5,284 nucleotides of DNA from Clostridia bacterium (GTDB taxonomy: Bacteria > Bacillota_A > Clostridia > Peptostreptococcales > Anaerovoracaceae): NCBI GenBank assembly GCA_024403175.1, contig JAKSSI010000104.1, forward strand, positions 1 through 5,284, read 5' to 3'. The notes below the pieces were generated by a model. It was not told the origin of the DNA. It searched no databases and worked only from the letters and a program-made list of their open reading frames with translations. How positions within the stretch are numbered: position 1 is the first letter of the stretch; every line of letters starts with the position of its first letter. Positions 1 through 5,273 of this stretch are shown here, piece after piece. A program made the translations under genes and the position numbers.

Positions 1-77
1 ACAACCAAGAACCGGTATCCCAGATTGTCCTTTACGGAAACATAAAATGTCTTTTCCCTATCGACAGGAGAATAATA

Positions 78-878
78 ATGTTTAAAACAATTGGATTAAT
101 TGGAACTGGAACAATGGGAAGCGCCGTTATTAAGGCACTTAAGATCACTCGTCCTGACGCCAAGTACCTTCTCACAAATCGAAGCGAAGAAAAAGCAAAG
201 GCTCTTGCTACAGAAATCGGCAATGCATTTGTAACAACTCAAAAAGAAATTGCTGCAAATTGCGATACAATTTTTATTGCTGTTAAGCCAAAGAACCTTA
301 AGGAAGTTGCTGCAGAAATTAAAGAAACTCTCGCAGCAAGAAAAGACAAAGTGCTCATCATTTCTATGCTTGCTGGTTTTACTGCCCAAGATGTTAAAGA
401 CATTTTAGAAACAACTCAGCCTGTAATTTTCATGATGCCAAATACTCCAGTTCTTGTTGGAAGCGGAGTAGTTCTTTATAACGGAGCTGGTACAACTACA
501 GAAGACGAGGAGGAATTTGCATCTGCACTTTGCGCAGCAGGTCTTGTTGAAAAAGCCGATGCACTCACAATTAAAGCAGGCGGTGCATTAACAGGCTGCG
601 GCCCAGCTATGGCATATATGTACATTGAAGCTCTTGCCGATGCAGTAGTTGCAGGTGGTGTAAAAAGAGATGATGCAATTAAGTATGCTGCAGCAATGGT
701 AAAAGGCGCAGCAGAAATGGTTCTTAAAACAGGAGTTCATCCTGAACAGCTTAAGGATCAGGTTTGTTCCCCTGGCGGCACAACAATCCAGATGGTTCAC
801 AAGCTTGAAGAAACAACCTTCCGTGGTTCTGTCATTGAATCAATGACAGCTGCAATCACCGCAAAGCCGAAGATTTAA
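78..878 (+). CDS. proC: Pyrroline-5-carboxylate reductase
   Basis: This cytoplasmic enzyme reduces 1-pyrroline-5-carboxylate to L-proline with NAD(P)H, the last step of proline synthesis. The 266-residue length is normal for the family. Seen in the protein: an N-terminal Rossmann fold with the dinucleotide loop GTGTMG at residues 9-14; NRS at 34-36 after the second strand, the usual place for NADPH phosphate contacts; AVKP at 68-71; MPNTP at 120-124; the helical dimerisation domain starting near LTGCGPA at 171-177; and the C-terminal signature region around SPGGTT at 231-236. Within the signature, QMV follows GGTTI where A-G-L is common, a mild departure. The ATG at 78 is chosen because AGGAG lies at 66-70 with 7-nt spacing and the Rossmann strand starts directly after it. 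Only 77 bases precede the gene, so its promoter and upstream partner cannot be judged. It ends 12 bases before a terminator palindrome. The family call is secure. Confidence 0.96.
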   Translation: MFKTIGLIGTGTMGSAVIKALKITRPDAKYLLTNRSEEKAKALATEIGNAFVTTQKEIAANCDTIFIAVKPKNLKEVAAEIKETLAARKDKVLIISMLAGFTAQDVKDILETTQPVIFMMPNTPVLVGSGVVLYNGAGTTTEDEEEFASALCAAGLVEKADALTIKAGGALTGCGPAMAYMYIEALADAVVAGGVKRDDAIKYAAAMVKGAAEMVLKTGVHPEQLKDQVCSPGGTTIQMVHKLEETTFRGSVIESMTAAITAKPKI

Positions 879-890
879 CTTAGTAAATTT

Positions 891-924
891 AAAAAGTACT
901 TAGTGAATTCACTAAGTACTTTTT
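891..924. terminator. Bidirectional intrinsic terminator, perfect 34-bp palindrome
   Basis: Bases 891-907 are exactly complementary to 908-924, centred on GAATTC at 905-910. The top strand ends in a run of T at 920-925, and the 5-base A run at 891-895 gives the matching U run on the other strand. It lies between the proC stop (876-878) and the stop of the convergent lipoprotein gene (927-929), so one element can end both transcripts. A further copy of ACTTAGT at 878-884 repeats the 898-904 arm and could pair alternatively with 911-917. Confidence 0.9.
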
Positions 925-926
925 TG

Positions 927-2309
927 TTACATTTTTTGGCCTCCGCCGAAATTTCTGTCAGGCATCTGCCATTCACCCATATTTCCACCAGGCATTTCTC
1001 CACGATTTGGTCTTTCGCCTGGCTGAAATTCTCCGTTTCCAAAATCAAAGTTTCCATTGCCAGGGCGTTGGCCTCCGCCCATCATTCCCATACCCTCACG
1101 AGAACCGGAACCATTGATTACAGTAGCACTTTCATCAGTGTAAGTTCCACTATCAGAATCAAGAATATTATCAGCCGGCGATGGAGTTGAACCTGCTATA
1201 AATCCTCCGTTAACTCTAATAAATCCATTGGAATCTATTACATCGCCTTCTTCACCTTGTCCTGCAAATATGTTAAGGTGTCCACCATTTACAGTAAGAA
1301 CAGACACGCCGTCTTCATTAACATTTATACCATCATTTTGAGCCACGATGTTAATGTATCCACTGTTGATAGTAAGATGCAGTTCAGAATCAAGTCCTTC
1401 AAAATCTGATGTTACATTCAGAATTCCTATTCCCTTTTCTTCACTTTCAATCAGCATTGATACATAACTATAAAATGCTGCATCTATTTTATAACGCTTC
1501 TTTTGAACCGTTGTATTATCATTCTTGTACTTTGCCTTAAGAAGTCTGTATACGTTTGTTCCAGTAAAATTATTTTCTGTGCCATCTGCAATAATAACCT
1601 TTGCGCCGGCATTTGTTAGATCCGTTTCATTTGTATGAGTTGTTCTATCTTCCCAAGTGTTATCGCATTCATAAGCACTGTAGAACATAAGCGCTGGAGC
1701 CACATCACATGTAACATTTGTTCCGTTCAAAATCAAAGTTACCTTTGCTCCTTCATCAGAAAAAGTCTCGTCTTTATCTCCAAGATCAATCAAAATCTGA
1801 CCATGCCATGTTCCCTCCAAAACGTATTCACCTGGCTTTGTAATGTGTAGCACTTTATTTTCATAAGCAGCCTCTGCGCTGTGCATCATATCTGCCGGAA
1901 ACTTGTCATCACCCCAGTATGGAAGGGTCGCAAAAATATAGTCTTTAAGATTATCTGCAGTGTAGTGATATACCCACTCTGTTTCTCCATCATATCTTTC
2001 TGCTTTGAAGCCTTCTTTTTCTAATTCAGGATAGTAGATTATGTCGTGCGCTATATATGCGGCAGCATCAGTATTTGGTTCTGTACCAGTAAACACATCA
2101 TCCTTGCTATCAGGACTAATTGTTCTTGTATAATCAAATTCTTTAATCGCAGTGCCATCAATTGTTGCGCTTGTATCATTTAGTTTTATCACTTTAGCGT
2201 TTGGATATTTGCCTGCAGATTCTGCTTCAATCTCTTTTGGTGTAGCAGCACATGCATATAAGCTCAATGCCATTGCTATGCAAGTTATAACAGCTATAAA
2301 TTTTTTCAT
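927..2309 (-). CDS. Secreted lipoprotein with Cthe_2159-type carbohydrate-binding beta-helix domain
   Basis: Predicted 460-residue surface lipoprotein. Residues 1-20 form a type II signal peptide: MKKF, a hydrophobic stretch, then the lipobox L-Y-A-C with Cys20 as the lipid-attached residue. The start at 2309 is preferred over the in-frame ATG at 2345 because it gives a canonical signal peptide and has GAGGGG just upstream. Residues 21-150 are not recognised. Residues about 152-250 (ITKPGEYVLEGTWHGQI, VTLILNGTNVT, VIIADGTENNFTG) and 276-375 (LTINSGYINIVAQNDGINV, VLTVNGGHLNIFAG, DSNGFIRVNGGFI) show the repeated strand pattern of the Cthe_2159/PF14262 family. The founding member is a calcium-binding beta-helix that binds plant polysaccharides; polysaccharide binding here is inferred. 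The last 60 residues are low complexity, with 18 Gly and 7 Met plus Pro, Asn and Arg. The gene appears monocistronic. The domain assignment is from motif recall, not a search. Confidence 0.85.
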   Translation of the reverse strand: MKKFIAVITCIAMALSLYACAATPKEIEAESAGKYPNAKVIKLNDTSATIDGTAIKEFDYTRTISPDSKDDVFTGTEPNTDAAAYIAHDIIYYPELEKEGFKAERYDGETEWVYHYTADNLKDYIFATLPYWGDDKFPADMMHSAEAAYENKVLHITKPGEYVLEGTWHGQILIDLGDKDETFSDEGAKVTLILNGTNVTCDVAPALMFYSAYECDNTWEDRTTHTNETDLTNAGAKVIIADGTENNFTGTNVYRLLKAKYKNDNTTVQKKRYKIDAAFYSYVSMLIESEEKGIGILNVTSDFEGLDSELHLTINSGYINIVAQNDGINVNEDGVSVLTVNGGHLNIFAGQGEEGDVIDSNGFIRVNGGFIAGSTPSPADNILDSDSGTYTDESATVINGSGSREGMGMMGGGQRPGNGNFDFGNGEFQPGERPNRGEMPGGNMGEWQMPDRNFGGGQKM

Positions 2310-2312
2310 GTT

Positions 2313-2318
2313 CCCCTC
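2313..2318 (-). promoter_or_regulatory. Ribosome binding site deciding the lipoprotein start
   Basis: On the minus strand GAGGGG lies three bases before the ATG at 2307-2309 (spacing is five if GAGG is taken as the core). No comparable purine block precedes the earlier in-frame ATG at 2343-2345, where GGAATG runs directly into the start. This supports the shorter protein that begins MKKF. Confidence 0.65.
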
Positions 2319-2356
2319 GTTCCTAATGAGTATGCTTAATCTCATTCCTTTTTATA

Positions 2357-2384
2357 ATTATATTCTACTTTTAAAAGTTGTGAT
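2357..2384 (-). promoter_or_regulatory. Probable sigma-A promoter of the lipoprotein gene
   Basis: On the minus strand a perfect TATAAT occupies 2357-2362. ATCACA at 2379-2384 matches the -35 consensus at 4 of 6 positions, with a 16-bp spacer. Transcription would start near 2350, giving a leader of about 40 nt before the ATG at 2309. The -10 is convincing and the -35 is weak. The promoter follows the terminator of the upstream gene, which fits an independent transcription unit. Confidence 0.5.
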
Positions 2385-2443
2385 AAATCTGAATGGAAAA
2401 TGTACTAAAAATGAATGAATTGTGCAGTTTGTGTGAATGCAAT

Positions 2444-2474
2444 AAAAAAGCGCAACCCCTTTCGAGGTTGCGCT
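2444..2474 (-). terminator. Intrinsic terminator of the glycyl radical enzyme gene
   Basis: A 9-bp stem (2449-2457 with 2466-2474, core GCGCAACC/GGTTGCGC) encloses an 8-base loop. On the minus strand the stem is followed by six T residues (A run 2444-2449 on the plus strand). It begins 16 bases after the enzyme's stop codon at 2491-2493. No T run follows on the plus strand, so it acts in one direction only. Confidence 0.92.
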
Positions 2475-2490
2475 GTGTATTAGTTTTAGA

Positions 2491-4932
2491 CTATACGCTC
2501 TGGTTTTCTGTTCTGTCGATGATTTCGTTCTGAATCATATTTGTAAGAGTTACAAAGTATGCAGAGTAACCAGCTACACGAACGATAACATCCTTGTGGT
2601 GTGTAGGATCAGCCTGGGAATCAAGGAGTGTCTGTCTATCAACTACAGACATCTGAACCTGCTTACCACCGTTTGTCATGTATGTCTTAAGAACCATAGC
2701 AAGCTTCATCTTGTCTTCGTCAGACTTAAGAGCAGATGGGCTGAACTTCATGTTGAAGAGTGTTGCGGAGAATTCGTCCTGAGCAATCTTTCTTCCGGAG
2801 TTGAATGCAGCTAAAGGTCCGTTGTGGTCTGTGCCCTGTGCTGGGGAAATCATACCGTCAGCAAGGATGGAGTAAGCCTTACGTCCGTCTGGTGTAGCTG
2901 GAACAGACTTACCACATGGCTGGTGAGCAGAAATGGAAATACCAGATGGAATAGAGCTGTTGCCCCAGCTGCTTGGGTAGGAAGATACCTGCTGAGCAAA
3001 CTGGTGATAGAATTCTACTGCTACGTCATCTGCATAGTCATCGTCGTTTCCGTACTTAGGAGCTTCGATGCATTCCTTTCTCATTTCTTCATAGCCAACC
3101 CAGTCAGCATCAAGAGCAGCAACAATCTGATCCATTGTGTACTTCTTATCGTCGAATACGAGCTTCTTGATAGCAACCATGGAGTTAACAGCGTTGATAC
3201 CGCCTACTGTCATTACTGTGCTTCCTGTATCGAATGGCTTGAATCTTCTCTTTTCGAATGGAACACCTTCGATTACACCATCGTGCATAAGAGCAGATGG
3301 GAATACGTCTGGAATTACTGTCATCTTCATTGTGGAGTCGATGCCAGTTCTTTCATTTACAAGTTCTGTGAACCAATCCTGATATTCATAGTAAGCATCT
3401 GTGAATTCCTTGAATGTCTTGTATTCGCTTACCTTCTTAACTGCAGGACCATACTTCTTTCCAAGTGTTGGGAAGAATAATGCAGCAAGAACATTAAAGA
3501 AGAAGAAACCTTCGTGGAGGAAGGCATCAAGTACCTGGCAGTGGTTGTAGAAGATTACGCCTACTGTTCTTGCCTTACCAGGAAGTACAGCGTCGAGACA
3601 ACCGCAGATACAGAAGTTTCTAGCATCTTCAATTGCATAGCCCTTGCTTGTGAAGAACTTAATGTAGCTATCGTCGGATACGAATGCTGGCATACCAGAA
3701 CCACCTGCTACGCAGTCAACACCTGCCTGAATTACTTCGAGTGGTGTGTAAGAACCAATTCTAAGAGTAATTGTGTGGTGTGGTGTGTTCATTTCCTTAG
3801 CGGACTTAATGAAGAGATATGTAAGTTCGTTGGAAGCGTCGTTACCTTCAGCGTCGCAACCACCGATTACGAAGTTAAGCCATCTGGAGTCACCAGAGTG
3901 TCTGCCTCTTCCAAGACCACCTCTTGCAGTGTGGAATGTTGTTGTCTTGCACTTAATGTTTTCGAGAAGTTCGAGTACTTCTTCATCTGTAATAAGGCCT
4001 GCTTCCTTATCCTTCTTGTAGAATGGATAGAGGTACTGGTCTGGTCTACCTGCAGACATTGTGTTGGATTCCTGATAGAGGAATGTGAACCAGAATGCCT
4101 GCATAGCTTCATAGAAGTTTCTTGCTGGGAATTCTGGAACTCTGCGGCATGTTTCAGCCATTCTTAAAAGTTCCTTCTTTCTTGTTTCATCCTGGCATTC
4201 TGCAGCCATCTTTTCAGCAAGATCTGCATGTCTGTTAGCATAAGCAATGAAACCTTCGAATACGCGGATAACGCCTTCCCAATACTGGAACTTTTCATAA
4301 GCTTCTGCATTGATTACAGGTGTATTTGCGATGCATTCCTTAGCTTCGTTGATAACAGCTCTAGCACCTTCATTAAGAATCTTTTCATATTCTACGCAAC
4401 GAAGAACAAATCCAGGGCCTACGCCGATACCTGTCTGGCCAATACCATTTGTAGCACCGGAGTTTCTATCCTTCCAGATTGGCATTGTAACACCAGAACG
4501 GATGAATTCGTTCATCTTTGGGTTATCCCATGTAAGAGCAGCAAGGTGGTCGCTCATTCTATAGTTCTTTGCAAGAACATTAAGCTTATCCTTGAGTACT
4601 TCGAGTTCTTCAATATCTTCAGGTGAAATATAGTACATATCACCAGTTTCTTCAAAGAGGTGATCAAGTTCTGCCTTAGACCAAACACCCATTTCGTAGT
4701 CGAGTTCTACGCCGTTTGTATGGCTTGCACCTGTACCTGCGATAAGATCGTAGTCAGGAATTGTAATTGGCATTCTGTTGTAGTAGTTTGCATGAAGTGT
4801 AGAGCGGTATGTTACTGCGGAAGTGTTTCTTGTTTCTTCCAGAGTATCACAAGCAATACGAAGCTTTTCAAGACCGATAACAATTGGAGTATTTGTTGCG
4901 ATTTCTCTTAATTTCTTAATACGTTCTGTCAT
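2491..4932 (-). CDS. Glycyl radical enzyme (pyruvate formate-lyase/dehydratase superfamily), unassigned substrate
   Basis: This is an 813-residue cytoplasmic, oxygen-sensitive radical enzyme. Members carry a stable glycyl radical, installed by a radical-SAM activase, which makes a transient cysteine thiyl radical that attacks the substrate. The C-terminal radical domain has RVAGYSAYF with Gly788 as the radical site, 25 residues from the end. The active-site loop reads ARNFCICGCLDA at 437-448, so Cys445 is the expected thiyl residue. Asp447 stands where dehydratases and decarboxylases have Glu (GCVE). Other family landmarks are AGRPDQYLYPFY (294-305), LNFVIGGCDAEGNDASNEL (352-370), SGMPAF (412-417), KYGNDDDYAD (626-635) and TPDGRKAYSILADGMISP (680-697). 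It lacks the Cys-Cys pair of true pyruvate formate-lyase. Length is near HypD and CutC. An aromatic stretch at 476-488 is unusual. The start has AGAGGA at 4940-4945 with 7-nt spacing. No activase gene is adjacent. Superfamily is certain; the reaction is unknown (dehydratase, C-N lyase or decarboxylase). Confidence 0.93.
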   Translation of the reverse strand: MTERIKKLREIATNTPIVIGLEKLRIACDTLEETRNTSAVTYRSTLHANYYNRMPITIPDYDLIAGTGASHTNGVELDYEMGVWSKAELDHLFEETGDMYYISPEDIEELEVLKDKLNVLAKNYRMSDHLAALTWDNPKMNEFIRSGVTMPIWKDRNSGATNGIGQTGIGVGPGFVLRCVEYEKILNEGARAVINEAKECIANTPVINAEAYEKFQYWEGVIRVFEGFIAYANRHADLAEKMAAECQDETRKKELLRMAETCRRVPEFPARNFYEAMQAFWFTFLYQESNTMSAGRPDQYLYPFYKKDKEAGLITDEEVLELLENIKCKTTTFHTARGGLGRGRHSGDSRWLNFVIGGCDAEGNDASNELTYLFIKSAKEMNTPHHTITLRIGSYTPLEVIQAGVDCVAGGSGMPAFVSDDSYIKFFTSKGYAIEDARNFCICGCLDAVLPGKARTVGVIFYNHCQVLDAFLHEGFFFFNVLAALFFPTLGKKYGPAVKKVSEYKTFKEFTDAYYEYQDWFTELVNERTGIDSTMKMTVIPDVFPSALMHDGVIEGVPFEKRRFKPFDTGSTVMTVGGINAVNSMVAIKKLVFDDKKYTMDQIVAALDADWVGYEEMRKECIEAPKYGNDDDYADDVAVEFYHQFAQQVSSYPSSWGNSSIPSGISISAHQPCGKSVPATPDGRKAYSILADGMISPAQGTDHNGPLAAFNSGRKIAQDEFSATLFNMKFSPSALKSDEDKMKLAMVLKTYMTNGGKQVQMSVVDRQTLLDSQADPTHHKDVIVRVAGYSAYFVTLTNMIQNEIIDRTENQSV

Positions 4933-4978
4933 TTGTTAATCCTCTATATTCAATATAAATGATAAAATATTTGCATCC

Positions 4979-5008
4979 ATTATATACTTTTTGTAATGAA
5001 ACTCACAA
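4979..5008 (-). promoter_or_regulatory. Probable promoter of the glycyl radical enzyme gene
   Basis: On the minus strand a perfect TATAAT lies at 4979-4984. TTGTGA at 5003-5008 serves as a -35 (4 of 6 matches) with an 18-bp spacer. The start point would fall near 4972, about 40 nt before the ATG. The intervening leader holds AGAGGA at 4940-4945 as ribosome binding site. The imperfect -35 and an overlapping inverted repeat suggest regulated rather than constitutive expression. Confidence 0.55.
4991..5008. promoter_or_regulatory. Operator-like inverted repeat over the -35 of the glycyl radical enzyme promoter
   Basis: On the minus strand the 18 bases read TTGTGA-GTTTCA-TTACAA: two 6-base arms with one mismatch around a 6-base centre. 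This resembles the binding sites of the redox repressor Rex (TTGTGAA-N4-TTCACAA type) and of CRP-family regulators (TGTGA-N6-TCACA). The position on the -35 and spacer would suit a repressor. Which regulator binds, if any, is inference. Confidence 0.35.
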
Positions 5009-5034
5009 TGTTTATATATTTCCAGGCAAACTTT

Positions 5035-5049
5035 TGTGCACTTCGCACA
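5035..5049. repeat. Small inverted repeat TGTGC-ACTTC-GCACA
   Basis: A 5-bp perfect stem with a 5-base loop lies 27 bases upstream of the -35 of the minus-strand promoter. There is no adjacent T run, so it is not a terminator. It could be an activator or repressor site, or chance. Confidence 0.25.
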
Positions 5050-5055
5050 TTTGAC

Positions 5056-5080
5056 AGCGCATTAAATATGAAAAGCGCAT
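5056..5080. repeat. Direct repeat AGCGCAT, two copies 18 bp apart
   Basis: AGCGCAT occurs at 5056-5062 and again at 5074-5080 in otherwise A+T-rich DNA between the two divergent promoters. The spacing is not far from two helical turns. This could be a paired site for a DNA-binding activator, but a 7-base repeat may be chance. Confidence 0.25.
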
Positions 5081-5114
5081 AAGTGACGAGCAGAGCAGAA
5101 ACAAAAAGTTTGTT

Positions 5115-5133
5115 AAAAAATTATTAATTTTTT
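5115..5133 (+). promoter_or_regulatory. A/T-tract inverted repeat, UP-element-like
   Basis: AAAAAATT at 5115-5122 and AATTTTTT at 5126-5133 are perfect inverted arms around ATT. They end two bases before the TTGACA box at 5136. A- and T-tracts in this position often contact the alpha subunit of RNA polymerase and raise promoter strength. A second small inverted repeat (AACAAA-AAG-TTTGTT, 5100-5114) precedes it. Confidence 0.4.
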
Positions 5134-5135
5134 TC

Positions 5136-5164
5136 TTGACATTGATTTTGCACTGTGTTATTTA
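5136..5164 (+). promoter_or_regulatory. Promoter of the riboswitch-controlled transcript
   Basis: A perfect -35 box TTGACA at 5136-5141 is followed after 17 bp by TATTTA at 5159-5164. That -10 is weak (3 of 6) but is helped by an extended TGT at 5156-5158. Transcription would start near 5171, a short distance before the riboswitch aptamer. Arms TGTTATT (5156-5162) and AATAACA (5176-5182) form a perfect inverted repeat over the -10 and start point. Confidence 0.6.
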
Positions 5165-5178
5165 TTAGTTAACTTAAT

Positions 5179-5254
5179 AACATTTTGGGCAAAATATTCG
5201 AAAGAATATGACGCAAAGCTATAGGGCCTGTAAAATGGCAGCCAGTTGCCGATT
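5179..5254 (+). ncRNA. Cyclic di-GMP-I riboswitch aptamer (GEMM-I)
   Basis: The RNA binds the second messenger cyclic di-GMP and controls the gene downstream. Seen here: GGGCAAA at 5187-5193; a perfect 6-bp hairpin capped by a GAAA tetraloop (stem 5194-5199/5204-5209, loop 5200-5203), matching P2; the invariant block GACGCAAAGC at 5210-5219; GGGCC at 5224-5228; ATGGCAGCC at 5235-5243; and TTGCCG at 5246-5251. The spacing from GGGC to the GACGC block equals that recalled for the Vibrio Vc2 aptamer. By that alignment the ligand contacts G20, A47 and C92 correspond to G5188, A5215 and C5249. The distal P3 is very short (CC-loop-GG, 5227-5238) and the position equal to A18 is T5186. A weak P1 may pair 5179-5181 with 5251-5254. 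The regulated gene lies outside the window. Confidence 0.9.
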
Positions 5255-5273
5255 CGGCGATCCGAGTTTTTTT
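5252..5273 (+). terminator. Riboswitch expression platform: intrinsic terminator
   Basis: ATTCGG at 5252-5257 pairs with CCGAGT at 5262-5267 (one G-U pair) around a CGAT loop, followed by seven T residues at 5267-5273. The left arm overlaps a competing hairpin, 5245-5251 with 5255-5261, that also uses the 3' strand of the aptamer. The two cannot form together, which is the layout of a transcriptional switch. No coding start appears in the remaining 11 bases. Confidence 0.8.

Noticed and set aside
1..77. Promoter or the tail of an upstream gene before proC
   Set aside because: TAAAAT at 43-48 resembles a -10 box but has no acceptable -35 at 16-18 bp. One frame stops at 43-45 and could be the end of an upstream gene, but 14 residues are too few to identify.
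2310..2345. Longer lipoprotein start at the ATG at 2343-2345
   Set aside because: It would add 12 residues, including charged ones, before the signal peptide and has no properly spaced ribosome binding site. The ATG at 2307-2309 gives a canonical lipoprotein signal.
2824..4167. Long open frames on the plus strand (about 218 and 217 codons) opposite the glycyl radical enzyme gene
   Set aside because: They are antisense to a gene with strong motif support, are rich in Cys, Ser and Trp in an unnatural way, match no family I know, and lack ribosome binding sites. The strong codon bias of the true gene explains them.
2491..4932. Annotation as pyruvate formate-lyase (pflB)
   Set aside because: The adjacent Cys-Cys pair of true pyruvate formate-lyase is absent. 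The GCxD/E-type site and the other landmarks place it with the dehydratase/lyase branch.
5051..5056. A second perfect TTGACA as a plus-strand -35
   Set aside because: No acceptable -10 lies 15-19 bp downstream, while the TTGACA at 5136 is correctly placed for the riboswitch.
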